Assembly (NCBI RefSeq): GCF_963924675.1
Contig: NC_089236.1
Span: forward strand, 48,144,500-48,208,499
DNA from: Phocoena phocoena
Taxonomy: Eukaryota; Chordata; Mammalia; Artiodactyla; Phocoenidae
Reading direction: 5' to 3'
Length of the DNA stretch: 64,000 bases
This document shows positions 1 to 12,759 of this stretch, one piece after another (position 1 is the stretch's first letter; every line of letters begins with the position of its first letter). Below the pieces are notes generated by a model. The model was given only the letters and a program-made list of their open reading frames with translations, did no database searches and was not told the DNA's origin. The position numbers were made by a program, and so were the translations under genes.

Positions 1-55
1 TAGTTTTGACAGCTTTTTACGGAATAAACTCAACAATAAAAACAGTGATGTCAGA

Positions 56-2015
56 AGAGGGGGAAGATGGTGGAAGAGTAAGACCCGGAGATCACCTTCC
101 TCCCCACAGATACACCAGAAATACATCTACACGTGGAACAACTCCTACAGAACATCTACTGAATGCTGGCAGAAGACCTCAGACCTCCCAAAAGGCAAGA
201 AACTCCCCCATGGACCTGGGTAGGGCAAAAGAAAAAAGAATAAACAGAGACAAAAGGATAGAGATGGGACCTGCACCAGTGAGAGGGAGCTATGAAGGAG
301 GAAAGGTTTCCACACACTAGAAGCCCCTTCGCGGGCGGAGCCTGTGGGTGGCGGAGGGTGGGGAGCTTCAGAGCTGCATAGGAGAGCACAGCCGCAGGGT
401 TGCGGAGGGCAAAGTGGAGAGATTTCCACACAGAGGATCAGTGCCGACCAGCACTCACCAGCCCGAGAGGCTTGTGTGCTCACCCGCTGGGGCGGGCGGG
501 GCTGGGAGCTGAAGCTGGGGCTTCGGTCGGATCACATGGAGAGGACTGGGGTTGGCTGCGTGAACACAGCCTGAAGCGGTTGGTGCACCACGGCTAGCCA
601 GGTGGGAGGCCAGGAAAAAGCCTGGAGCTGCCGGAGAGACAAGAGACTTTTTCTTCCCTTTTTGTTTCCTGGTGCGCAAGGAGAGGGGATTAAGAGCGCT
701 CCTTAAAGGAGCTCCAGAGACGGGCACGAGCCACGGCTAACAACGCAGACACCAGAGACGGGCATGAGACACTAAGGCTGCTGCCACGAAGAAGCCTGTG
801 TGCGATCACAGGTCACTCTCCACACCTCCATTCTGGGGAGCCTGTGCAGCCCGCCACTGCCAGGGTCACGGGATCCAGGGACAACTTCCCTGGGAGAATG
901 CATGGCACGCCTCAGGCTGCTGCAACGTCACACCAGCCTCTGGCACCACAGGCTCGCCCCACACTCCGTACCCCTCCCTCCTCCCGGACTGAGTGAGCCG
1001 GAGCCCCCGAATCAGTGGCTTCTTTAACCCCGTCCTGTCTGAGCAAAGAACAGATGCCCTCCAACAACCTACATGCAGAGGCGAGGCCAAATCCAAAGCT
1101 GAACACGGGGAGCTGTGAGAACAAAGAAGAGAAAGGGAAATCTCTCCCAGCAGCCTCAGGAGCAGCAGATTAAATCTCCACGATCAACTTGATGTACCCC
1201 GCATCTGTGGAATACATGAATAGACAATGAACCATCCCAAATTGAAGAGGTGGACTTTGAGAGCAAGATCTATTATTTTTTCCCCTTTTCCACTTTTTCT
1301 GAGTGTGTACCTGTACGCCTCTGTGTGAGATTTAGTCAGTATAGCTTTGCTTTCACCATTTGTCCTAGGGTTCTATCCGTCCGTTGTTTTTTTTCTTTTT
1401 TTACTTCAAAAAAATTTTTTAATGATTTTTCTATTTTAATAACTTTTGTTTTACCTTTATTTTCTTTTATCCTCTTTCTTTCTTTCTTTCTTTCTACTTT
1501 TTCTCCTTTTATTCTGAGCCATGTGGATGAAAGGCTCTGGTGCTGTAGCCAGGAGTCAGTGCTGTGCCTCTGAGATGGGAGAGCCAACTTCAGGACACTG
1601 GTCCACAAGGGACCTCCAAGCTCCACATAATATCAAATGGCAGAATTCTCCCAGAGATCTCCATCTCAACACCAACACCCAGCTTCACTCAACGACCAGC
1701 AAGCTACAGTGCTGGACACCCTATGCCAAACAACTAGCAAGACAGGAACACAACCCCGCCCATTAAAAGAGAGGCTGCCTAAAATTATAATAACTCCACA
1801 GACACCCAAAAACACACCACCAGATGTGAACCTGCCCACCAGAAAGACAAGATCCGGCTGCATCCACCAGAACACAGGCACTAGTCCCCTCCACCAGGAA
1901 GCCTACACAACCCACTGAATCAACTTTAGCCACTGGGGACAGACACCAAAAACAATGGGAACTACGAACCTGGAGCCTGCAAAAAGGAGATCCCGAACAC
2001 AGTAAAATAAGCAAA
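56..2015 (+). promoter_or_regulatory. L1 5' UTR (internal promoter region, decayed)
   Basis: Nearly 2 kb precede L1 ORF1. The first 1.1 kb is GC-rich with scattered CpG (for example CCTTCGCGGGCGGAGCC near 326), unlike the AT-rich intron around it. This is followed by a TTTC-rich stretch at 1380-1510 and then ordinary L1 leader sequence. In L1 elements this region drives transcription of the element. Whether this copy still has activity cannot be told from sequence. It should not be mistaken for a host CpG-island promoter. Confidence 0.7.
1477..1496. repeat. Short (CTTT)n microsatellite in the L1 5' UTR
   Basis: Five to six TTTC units inside a longer T-rich stretch. Confidence 0.8.
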
Positions 2016-2902
2016 ATGAGAAGACAGAAAAACACACAGCAGATGAAGGAGCAAGATAAAAACCCACCAGACCTAACAAATGAGAGGAAATAGGCAGTTT
2101 ACCTGAAAAAGAATTCAGAAAAATGATAGTAAAGATGATGCAAAATCTTAGAAATAGAATAGAGAAAATGCAAGAAACATTTAACAAGGACCTAGAAGAA
2201 CTAAATATGAAACAAGCAACGATGAACAACACAATAAATGAAATTAAGAATACTCTAGAAGGGATCAATAGCAGAAAAACTCAGGCAAAAGAACGGATAA
2301 GTGACCTGGAAGATAAAGTAGTGGGAATAACTACTGCAGAGCAGAATAAAGAAAAAAGAATGAAAAGAACTGAGGACAGTCTCAGAGACTTCTGGGACAA
2401 CATTAAATGCACAAACATTCGAATTTAGGGGTTCTAGAAGAAGAAGAGAAAAAGAAAGGGACTGAGAAAATATTTGAAGAGATTATATTAGAAAACTTCC
2501 CTAATATGGGAAAGGAAATAGTTAAGTCCAGGAAGCACAGAGAGTCCCATACAAGAAAAATCCAAGGAGAAACACGCCAAGACACATATTAATCAAACTG
2601 TCAAAAATTAAATACAAAGAAAACATATTAAAAGTGCAAGGGAAAAACAACAAATAACACACAAGGGAATCCCCATAAGGTTAACAGCTGATCTTTCAGC
2701 AGAAACTCTGCAAGCCAGAAGGGACTGGCAGGACATATTTAAAATGATGAAGGAGAAAAACCTACAACCAAGATTACTTTACCCAGCAAGGATCTCATTC
2801 AGATTTGATGGAGAAATTAAAACCTTTACAGAAAAGCAAAAGCTGAGAGAGTTCAGCACCACAAAACCAGCTTTACAACAAATGCTAAAGGATCTTCTCT
2901 AG
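2016..2902 (+). pseudogene. L1 ORF1 (RNA-binding chaperone protein), broken
   Basis: ORF1p coats L1 RNA and forms trimers through a coiled coil. Here the reading starts at ATG 2016 (MRRQKNTQQMKEQ) and ends at the TAG at 2900-2902 after QMLKDLL. The coiled coil (MQETFNKDLEELNMKQATMN) and the C-terminal part (PARISFRFDGEIKTF) are recognisable in different frames. Frame breaks occur near 2090 (missing base, TAG), near 2427 (missing base, TAG) and in the 2520-2560 stretch. The longest open piece is 2123-2428. A complete ORF1 would be about 300 codons, which fits the 887-bp span. Confidence 0.9.
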
Positions 2903-2960
2903 GCAAGAAACACAAGAGAAGGAAAAGACCTATAATAACAAACCCAAAACAATTAAGAAA

Positions 2961-5900
2961 ATGGGAATAGGAACATACATATCGATAATTACCTTAAATG
3001 TAAATGGATTAAATGCCCCCACCAAAAGACACAGACTGGCTGAATGGATACAAAAACAAGACCCATGTATATGCTGTCTACAAGAGACGCACTTCAGACC
3101 TAAGGGAGGGTATGGAAAAAGATATTCCATGCAAATGGAAACCAAAAGAAAGCTGGAGTAGCAATTCTTATATCAGACAAAATAGACTTTAAAATAAAGA
3201 CTATTAGAAGAGACAAAGAAAGACACTAAATAATAATCAAGGGATCGATCCAAGAAGAAGACATAACAATTGTAAATATTTATGCACCTAACATAGGAGT
3301 ACCTCAATACATAAGGCAAATACTAACAGCCATAAAAGGGGAAATCAACAGTAACACATTCACAGTAGGAGACTTAAACACCCCACTTTCACCAATGGAC
3401 AGATCATCCAATATGAAAATAAATAAGGAAACACAAGCTTTAAATGATACATTAAACAAGATGGACTTAATTGATATTTGTAGGACATTCCACCCAAAAA
3501 CAGCAGAATATGCATTTTTCTCAAGTGCTCATGGAACATTCTCCAGGATAGATCATATCTTGGGTCACAAATCAAGCCTTGGTAAATTTAAGAAAATTGA
3601 AATTGTATCAAGTATCTTTTCTGACCACAACACTATGAGACTAGATATCAATTACAGGAAAAGATCTGTAAAAAATACAAACACATGGAGGCTAAACAAT
3701 ACACTACTTAATAATGAAGTGATCACTGAAGAAATCAAAGAGGAAATCAAAAACTACCTAGAAACAAATGACAATGGAGACACGACGACCCAAAACCTAT
3801 GGGATGCAGCAAAAGCAGTTCTAAGAGGGAAATTTATAGCAATACAATCCTACCTTAAGAAACAGGAAACACCTCGAATAAACAACCTAACCTTGCACCT
3901 AAAGCAATTAGAGAAAGAAGAACAAAAAAACCCCAATGTTAGCAGAAGTAAAGAAATCATAAAGATCAGATCAGAAATAAATGAAAAAGAAATTAAGGAA
4001 ACGACAGCAAAGTTCAATAAAACTAAAAGCTGGTTCTTTGAGAAGTTAAACAAAATTGATAAAGCATTAGCCAGACTCATCAAGAAAAACAGGGAGAAGA
4101 CTCAAATCAATAGAATTACAAATGAAAAAGGAGAAGTAACAACTGACACTGCAGAAATAAAAAAGATCATGAGAGATTACTACAAGCAACTCTATGCCAA
4201 TAAAATGGACAACCCAGAAGAAATGGACAAATTCTTAAAAATGCACAACCTGCCAAGAATGAATCAGGAAGAAATAGAAAATATGAACAGACCAATCACA
4301 AGCACTGAAATTGTAACTGTGATCAAAAATCTTCCAACAGACAAAAGCCCATGACCAAACAGCTTCACAGGCAAATTCCATCAAACATTTAGAGAAGAGC
4401 TAACACCTATCCTCAAACTCTTCCAAAATATAGCAGAGGGAGGAACACTCCCAAACTCATTCTACGAGGCCACCAGCACCATGATACCAAAACCAGACAA
4501 GGATGTCACAAAGAAAGAAAACTACAGGCCAGTATCACTGATGAACATAGATGCAAAAATCCTCAACAAAATACTAGCAAACAGAATCCAACAGCACATT
4601 AAAAGGATCATGATCAAGTGGGGTTTATTCCAGGAATGCAAGGATTCTTCAATATACGCAAATCAATCAATGTGATACACCATATTAAAAAATTGAAGGA
4701 GAAAAAAAATATGGCCATCTCAATCGATGCAGAGAAAGCTTTCGACAAAATTCAACACCCATTTATGATAAACCCCCTGCAGAAAGTAAGCATAGAGGTA
4801 AATTTCCTCAACATAATAAAGGCCATATATGACAAACCCACAGCCAACATTGTTCTCAATGGTGAAAAACTGAAACCATTTCAACTAAGATCATGAACAA
4901 GACAAGGTTGCCCACTCTCACCACTCTTACTCAACATAGTTTTGGAAGTTTTAGTCACAGCAATCAGAGAAGAAAAGGAAATAAAAGGAATCCAAATCGG
5001 AAGAGAAGAAGTAAAGCTGTCACTCTTTGCAGATGACATGATACTATACATAGAGAATCCTAAAGGTGCTACCAGAAAACTACTACAGCTAATCAATGAA
5101 TTTGGTAAAGTAGCAGGATACAAAACGCACAGAAATCTTTTGCATTCCAGCACACTAATGATGAAAAATCTGAAAGTGAAATCAAGAAAACACTCCCATT
5201 TACCATTGCAACAAAAAGAATAAAATATCTAGGAATAAACCTTCCTAAGGAGACAAAAGACCTGTATGCAGAAAATTATAAGACACTGATGAAAGAAATT
5301 AAAGGTGATACAAATAGATGGAGAGATATACCATGTTCTTGGATTGGAAGCATCAACATTGTGAAAATGACTCTACTACCCAAAGCAATCTACAGATTCA
5401 ATGCAATCCCTATCAAACTACCACTGGCATTCTTCACAGAAATAGAACAAAAAATTTCACAATTTGTATGTAAACACAAAAGACCCCGAATAGCCAAAGC
5501 AATCTTAAGAACGAAAAACGGAGCTGGAGGAATCAGGCTCCCTGACTTCTGACTATACTACAAAGCTACAGTAATCAAGACAGTATGGTACTGGCACAAA
5601 AACAGAAAGATCGATCAATGGAACAGGATAGAAAACCCAGAGATAAACCCACGCACATATGGTCACCTTATCTTTGACAAAGGAGGCAGGAATGTACAGT
5701 GGAGAAAGGACAGCCTCTTCAATAAGTGGTGCTGGGAAAACTGGATAGGTACATGTAAAAGTATGAGATTAGATCACTCAAAATTAAGCTCAAAATGGAT
5801 TAAAGACCTAAATGTAAGGCCATAAACTATCAAACTCTTAGAGGAAAACATAGGCAGAGCACTCTATGACATAAATCACAGCAAGATACTTTTTGATCCA

Positions 5901-6728
5901 CCTCCTAGAGAAATGGAAATAAAAACAAAAATAAACAAATGGGACCTAAGGAAACTGCAAAGCTTTTGCACAGCAAAGGAAACCATAAACAATTCCAAAA
6001 GAGAACCCTCAGAATGGGAGAAAATATTTGCAAATGAAGCAACTGACAAAGGATTAATTTCCAAAATTTACAAGCAGCTCATGCAGCTCAATAACAAAAA
6101 AACAAACAACCCAATCCAAAAATGGGCAGAAGACCTAAATAGACATTTCTCCAAAAAAGATATACAGACTGCCAACAAACACATGAAAGAATGCTCAACA
6201 TCATTAATCATTAGAGAAATGCAAATCAAAACTACAATGAGATATCATCTCACACCGGTCAGAATGGCCATCATCAAAAAATCTAGAAACAATAAATGCT
6301 GGAGAGGGTGTGGAGAAAAGGGAACACTCTTGCACTGCTAATGGGAATGTGAATTGGTACAGCCACTGTGGAGAACAGTATGGAGGTTCCTTAAAAAACT
6401 ACGAATAGAACTACCATATGACCCAGTAATCCCACTACTGGGCATATACCCTGAGAAAACCATAATTCAAAATGAGTCATGTACCAAAATGTTCATTGCA
6501 GCTCTATTTACAGTAGCCCGGAGATGGAAACAACCTAAGTGTCCATCATCGGATGAATGGATAAAGATGTGGCACATATATACAATGGAATATTACTCAG
6601 CCATAAAAAGAAACGAAAATGAGCTACTTGTAATGAGGTGGATGGACCTAGAGTCTGTCATACAGAGTGAAGTAAGTCAGAAAGAGAAAGACAAATACTG
6701 TATGCTAACACATATATATGGAATTTAA
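2961..6728 (+). pseudogene. L1 ORF2 (endonuclease-reverse transcriptase), broken
   Basis: ORF2p nicks target DNA and reverse transcribes L1 (and SINE) RNA. The span of 3,768 bp fits a protein of about 1,256 residues. The N-terminal endonuclease motifs NVNGLN (about 3000), QETH (about 3080) and SDHN (about 3622) are visible. The reverse transcriptase core FADD lies at 5026-5037. A C-terminal Cys/His-rich stretch occurs near 6298-6350, where a TAA replaces the expected Trp after HC. The final residues are HIYGI before TAA at 6726-6728. Breaks include TAG near 3161, TGA at 4352 (CCATGACC) and TGA near 4894. The longest open piece is 3395-4354. Confidence 0.92.
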
Positions 6729-7107
6729 TTTTAAAAAATGTCAAGAAGAACCTAGGGGTAAGACAGGAATAAAGACATAGACCTACTAGAGAATGGACTT
6801 GAGTGTATGGGGAGAGGCAAGGGTAAGCTGTGACAAAGAGAGTGGCATGGACATATATACACTACCAAACGTAAAATAGATAGCTAGTGGGAAGCAGTCG
6901 CATAGCACAGGGAGATCAGCTTGGTGCTTTGTGACCACCTAGAGGGGTGGGATAGGGAGGGTTGGAGGGAGGGAGATGCAAGAGGGAAGAGATATGGGAA
7001 CATATGTATATGTATGACTGATTCACTTTGTTATAAAGCAGAAACTAACACACCATTGTAAAGCAATTATTCTCCAATAAAGATGGAAATAAAAATAAAA
7101 AAAAAAA
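6729..7107 (+). mobile_element. L1 3' UTR and A-rich tail
   Basis: This follows the ORF2 stop and contains the GATAGGGAGGGTTGGAGGGA purine-rich block typical of mammalian L1 3' ends, then ATTCACTTTGTTATAAAGC, a CAATAAA signal near 7074 and a short A/T tail. It matches, in opposite orientation, the tail of the L1 at 55011-57793. Confidence 0.88.
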
Positions 7108-7470
7108 TGATGTCAGATAAGAATAAGCAATGGAGGAGATATATCAAATATGCGTGACTCGGATTTTTTTGCTTTGGAGACCAGGGAGATGTAAGGAATA
7201 TAAAATAGGTGAGGGTGATGACTAGGTTCATTTTGGACATTTATAGCAACACCCATGTAGTCAATTGAAGATGTATAGTAGGCAGAGATTATAGATGGAT
7301 CTGAGGTATATATTCAGGGTCTGACCAGGAAATAACTAGCTGGGCAAGGCACCAGCATAAAAATTCCAGTTGTCAAAGGGTTTTTCACTTAGATTAGATT
7401 AATGGGAAAAGATGATCTTAATGACAGCCTGGCAAGAAAACATTCATAAGGCAGCAGATTCAAAGCATAG

Positions 7471-7687
7471 TTTTTTTGTTGTTTGTTTGTTTGTTGCGGT
7501 ACGCAGGCCTCTCACTGTTGAGGCCTCTCCCGTTGTGGAGCGCAGGCTCCGGACGCGCAGGCGCAGCGGCCATGGCTCACGGGCCCAGCTGCTCCGCGGC
7601 ATGTGGAATCTTCCCAGATTGGGGCACAAACCCATGTCCCCTGCATCGGCAGGCAGACTCTCAACCACTGCGCCACCAGGGAAGCCC
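7471..7687 (-). mobile_element. CHR-type tRNA-derived SINE, short form
   Basis: On the reverse strand it starts GGGGCTTCCCTGGTGGCGCA and shows a B-box-like region and a poly-A tail (T-rich at 7471-7497 on +). The 13-bp target duplication CAAAGCATAGTTT flanks it at 7461-7473 and 7688-7700. It lies 102 bp upstream of the first visible PIBF1 exon. Confidence 0.93.
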
Positions 7688-7753
7688 CAAAGCATAGTTT
7701 AACAACCATTTTTATGAACAAACAGAAGGTTTTATTAAACGATAAATTTGTGA

Positions 7754-7891
<138 letters not shown>

Positions 7892-7917
7892 TAAAAGTTT
7901 TAAAAAGCAGCAATACC

Positions 7918-8125
7918 GGGCTTCCCTGGTGGCGCAGTGGTTGAGAGTCCACCTGCCGACGCAGGGGACACGGGTTCGTGCCTCGGTCCGGGAAAATCCC
8001 ACATGCCACAGAGCGGTAGGCCCGTGAGCCGTGGCTGCTGAGCCTGCTCGTCTGGAGCCTGTGCTGCGCAACGGGAGAGGCCACAACAGTGACAGGCCCG
8101 CGTACCGCAAATATATAAATAAATA
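7918..8125 (+). mobile_element. CHR-type tRNA-derived SINE, short form
   Basis: Begins GGGCTTCCCTGGTGGCGCAG, ends in GTACCGCAAATA and an A/T tail. The duplicated target is AGCAGCAATACC before and AGTAGCAATACC after (8126-8137). It starts only 28 bp after a PIBF1 exon, the closest insertion to any exon in the window. Confidence 0.93.
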
Positions 8126-8137
8126 AGTAGCAATACC

Positions 8138-9014
8138 TGTCTAGCAGTTAGTAATGTCATTACGTATTCATGCATGTGATCGTAAGCTAAAATAGAGAAA
8201 TCTTAAAGACGGTAATAATTTTTACATCCAGACTGACAAAAAAAACTACTTGATACGTACACAAAATTCAAAAAGCCAGAATTCAACATTCATTCAAAAA
8301 TATTGCCAGTGTCAGTGAACCATAAATGACAATGGAAGCTCTCTAAACTCACCACCACTTAACTGGCTGTCTGGATTAAATTTTTCATTTGCTCTGTAGA
8401 ACATACTGATATATTCTTATGGCCCACTGAATTCTTCTGGGTTAATGTATCTTTTGTTTGCCTACATACTTCCTCCACCTCAGTTGTGTGTTTATCCAGA
8501 GTCTGTTGTGTTTACTCTCAAATATGCCTATGCCAGTCATATTTATTATACTTACATAATCATACTTACACTTAATTAAAATTATATTTTAAAATGAGTA
8601 CAAAAACATATGTCATTTCTTTGCAAACTATAATGAATTCTTTGGAAAGATTCAATTAAAGTGAGTGACTAAAAATCATCAAATTAAGTGTAAGCAAGAG
8701 GTGTTTAGAGATTAGGGGCAAAAATCAAATCCATAAAAAGTATCCTCAGATTTCCCAAGTGTCTTTTCAAAAGGTCTCCTGCCATTGTAAAGAAATCAAA
8801 TTTGGAAATCATGAAAAATGATTTACAGATAAACAAAGCATATCTCCATATTACAAAAAATCTGTACCCTACATAAAAAATGTTGCCAATGAATGTTTAT
8901 GCTATATTTTAATTAGCTGTAAATGTGTAAAGTAGGTGTCTTTTCCCTTTATAAGATCTTACTCTTTAACTTATATTTTAAAAAATTATCAGACCAATTA
9001 TCAGCTACTATCTC
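8138..9014. other. Intron, nothing recognised
   Basis: AT-rich PIBF1 intron. I see no gene, RNA gene or family-assignable repeat. Confidence 0.6.
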
Positions 9015-9022
9015 ATTAGATA

Positions 9023-9198
9023 AGTGGTTCTCAAATTTTAGCATGCATCGGAACCACCTGCCGGGCTGAAAAAAGATTGTTGGGTCCCACCCTCAGATTC
9101 TGATTTGAGTTGAGCCCTGAGAATTTGCATTTTTACCAAGTTCCCAGATGATGCTAATGCTGCTACTGGTTTGGGGATAACACTTTGAAAACCACTGC
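9023..9198. mobile_element. MER5-type hAT DNA transposon remnant
   Basis: The ends AGTGGTTCTCAAA and TTTGAAAACCACTG are inverted repeats of the MER5 type. The interior (GGAACCACCTG, GATTCTGATTT) fits MER5A, and the 176-bp length is near the usual 190. The flanking 8 bp are ATTAGATA (9015-9022) and ATTGGATA (9199-9206), the expected hAT duplication with one mismatch. Confidence 0.85.
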
Positions 9199-9239
9199 AT
9201 TGGATAATAGGACTTCTACTCTATTTCTTTAGGCACTGA

Positions 9240-10130
9240 TCAAATTAAATGAAGTGGAGAGGGCAGTAGGAGACTATTGCAGTAATTCTCTTGATAGCTG
9301 ATAGTGGTAAAAAGTGGTTGGATTCTGAATATATTTTGAAGGTAGAGTTGATAGGATGTCCTAATGGATTAGATGTGGGGTTTAGGAGAGAAAGAGGAAT
9401 CAAGGATTGTACCAACATTTTTGGCCTGAATAAATGAAGGGATGAAATTGCTGTCAAGTAAAGATGGTTGGGGGTGGTGGTGGGATGAATTGGGAGATTG
9501 GGATTGACATACATACACTAATATGTATAAAATAGATAACTAATAAGAACCTGCTGTATAAAAAAATAAATAAATAAAATTCAAAACTAAAGATGCTGAA
9601 ACCATAGGTTTGTGAGAGAAGAGCAGGAGTTCAATTTGGAACATGTTAAGTTAGAGTTGTCGTATTAGAAATCCATGTGGAGGTATATGCGAAGTCTGAT
9701 CTAGAGATATAAATCTGGAGTCATTAGGATATAGATGGTATTTAAGTCACGAGACTGGATGAATTCCCCAAGGGAGTGAACACAGACAGAGGAGGGGACT
9801 GAGTACTCCAACACTAAGGCAAACTAGATAATAAGACCGAGAAAGTGCCACCAAGAAAATAGGATAAAAATGAAGAGGAAAAAAATATGGTGTCTGGGAA
9901 GCCAGATGAAGAAAGTGTATAAGGAGGGAGAGATCAGATGTCTCAAGTGCTATTGATAGGGATGGAAAGAACTGAGAATTGATCATTAGCAATCTGAATG
10001 TTACCAGACCTGATTGGCCTGGGTTTAAGAGGAAAGGCATTGAAGAGAGCACATACAGAAAACTTTTGAGAAACAAAAGGGGCAGTGAAAGAGGGTCAAA
10101 AATTGTGGGAGCTTGTTTGTTCATTTATTT
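9240..10130 (+). repeat. Old LINE, L2-like, interrupted by a small L1 insertion
   Basis: The text (AGACTATTGCAGTAATTC, GGATTCTGAATATATTTTGA, GGAACATGTTAAGTTAGAG, AATCTGGAGTCATTAGGATA, ATTGATCATTAGCAATCTGA) matches my memory of a long mammalian L2-associated repeat. It breaks at 9467-9587 where a truncated L1 sits. Family assignment is from memory. Confidence 0.55.
9467..9587 (+). mobile_element. Truncated L1 3' end
   Basis: 121 bp of L1 3' UTR (GGGAGATTGGGATTGACATA, then AAATAGATAACTAATAAGAA) ending abruptly in an A/T tail. TAAAGATG flanks it at 9459-9466 and 9588-9595. It splits the older L2-like repeat. Confidence 0.75.
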
Positions 10131-10963
<833 letters not shown>

Positions 10964-11389
10964 TAAAATTTGCCATTTCTATAGTAGCCATAACTTTTTT
11001 TTCTTTTGCCATAACTTTTGAAGTACCTAATTGATAAATTATTTTATGGCTCTGATCTGAAGGCAGTGAGTGAATGGTGTTCAGATCACCAAATTTTAAA
11101 GGGTCTTGGCCATTGACCTCCAAATTCAAGCAATAAATAGGGCTCTAAAGTTAATGGCTGGATAATCCATAGAAATGAATTATTTTATCATAAACTGTGG
11201 CAGTTTATAGTGTTCTCAAATGAAAAATTATAGAGATGACAGATTAGTGTTTGCCAGGGGTTAGGGACATTAAAGAAGAGGGGAGTGGTGTGATTATAAA
11301 GGGACAGCATGAGGGCGATCGTTACGGATCTAGGTCAGGATCTCAACTGCAGTGTTGGTTACACAAGTCTGTATGTAGGATTGATCTAT

Positions 11390-11700
11390 GGCAGTGTTCT
11401 CAAATCTTTCTGATATCAGCATCCATTTACACTCTAAAAATTATTGAAGACCCCAAAGAGATTTTGCTTATATAGACTATATCTGTTAATATTTATCATA
11501 TTCAAAATTAAAACTGAGAAATTTTTACAATACAGGAATACACAAGTACACACTTCATTAGCCTTAAGGGCAATGATATCATCACACATCATGTAGCCAC
11601 CGGCAGACACTTAATGGGCATAAGATTAAGAGTAAAACAGGCAAAAAATCTTAGTATTACTAGGAAAATAGTTTTGGTCCCATTGATTTCCTGAAATGGT
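11390..11700. repeat. Possible old hAT-type DNA transposon remnant
   Basis: CAGTGTTCTCAAATC, then GACCCCAAAGAGATTTTGCT and ATTAAAACTGAGAAATTTTT resemble a mammalian hAT repeat. No second end was found, so this is tentative. Confidence 0.35.
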
Positions 11701-11749
11701 CTCAGAGTGGCAGGGTGGGACCAGGGCTCTCAAGAGCACACATCTCACA

Positions 11750-12095
11750 CAAACTGCAAGTTTGTGATATATAGAGGTCATTTCACCCTAAGAGGCTTGA
11801 TTTTTTTCATCTGTAAAAGGGTTAATAATAATAACAGTGCCATTTATTCAATAGCTTGTCATAATCTATGATGAAAAAGAATCTGAAAAAGAATATTTAT
11901 ATGTATAACTGAATCACCTTGCTGTATAGTAGAAACTAACACAGCATTGTAAATCCACTATGCTTCAATTAAAAAAGAATAATAATAACAGCAACTTTCT
12001 GTTGAGGTAATTGTGAAGATTAACTATAAATTTGTATGTAAAATGCTTAACACAGTGCTTAGAACATAGTAAACACATAATAAATATTATCAGTT
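11750..12095 (+). repeat. MIR SINE remnant split by an L1 tail
   Basis: A MIR-like 3' half is seen in two pieces: CATCTGTAAAAGGGTTAATAA before, and GTGAAGATTAACTATAAAT with CTTAGAACATAGTAAACAC after. The gap is the 140-bp L1 piece at 11838-11977. Confidence 0.65.
11838..11977 (+). mobile_element. Truncated L1 3' end inside a MIR
   Basis: Contains ATGTATAACTGAATCACCTT and TAGAAACTAACACAGCATTG, the usual artiodactyl/cetacean L1 terminus, and an A-rich tail. A perfect 14-bp duplication AATAATAATAACAG lies at 11824-11837 and 11978-11991. Confidence 0.85.
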
Positions 12096-12759
12096 CTTTT
12101 TGCTGTAGTGGTTGCTACTCTTGGTTCTCATTTGGATAAGGCTTCCAGATTAATGATTTCCTATAAAACGGAGTACTGTTTTTTGTCCAGCTTTTTATTT
12201 AACATAGCTTGAACATAATTGTTCTGCCCAAAGTACTGTCCAAAACCAATTAAATATCTCAAGTGCTGTCATTGAGGCTTTATCCACTGTAGATGGAAAG
12301 TATCCCATTAGTGGCAGGCATACATATTTTTGTTCTCTGATCTGTTAATGTTCCTTGTCTTATCTTTTGTTTTCAGACAGTACCATCCTAACTAGTTAAT
12401 TATACACAGGTTCATTGTGTCAATTACTAGCCTTAGGACTTGCCTCTTACCAAATATGGTACTCCTGCAATACAGCAATACATTAAGGAGTTTCAGATTG
12501 TATGCCTATAAAATAAATAGTCCCTAATTGTCCTCTCCTAATTTGCTGATAGCTTAGTTTTGTAGGAGCTTGTTAGTTGGAACACTTTACTAAGTTAGGG
12601 CAGGCAAATTCCCCTGAGAGAATTATGAGTGGGAAGAGAGGTCCAACTGAATGGAACAGTGACATGAAAATACCTCCTGATTCATCCTGATTATCCCTTC
12701 CACAGCGGTGGTAGTAAGTAGATTTCACCAAGAGCCTGGGGTGTAGGCTTTTCCTATAT

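Larger units (their letters stand above)
56..7107 (+). mobile_element. Near full-length L1 LINE, inactivated
   Basis: About 7.05 kb. In order it has a GC-rich 5' UTR, broken ORF1, broken ORF2, and a 3' UTR ending in an A-rich tail just after a CAATAAAGATGG signal. A 10-bp repeat, TGATGTCAGA, lies immediately before it (46-55) and after the tail (7108-7117), and I read this as its target-site duplication. Both ORFs carry several stops and small deletions, so it cannot move on its own. It sits in the intron upstream of the first visible PIBF1 exon, in the same orientation as the gene. Confidence 0.93.

Noticed and set aside
320..1000. CpG-island promoter of PIBF1
   Set aside because: The sequence is the 5' UTR of an L1 with a target duplication. 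It lies inside an intron, since PIBF1 exons before residue 85 must be further upstream.
3395..4354. 319-codon open frame as a host gene
   Set aside because: It is part of L1 ORF2, between the endonuclease and reverse transcriptase, with frame breaks on both sides.
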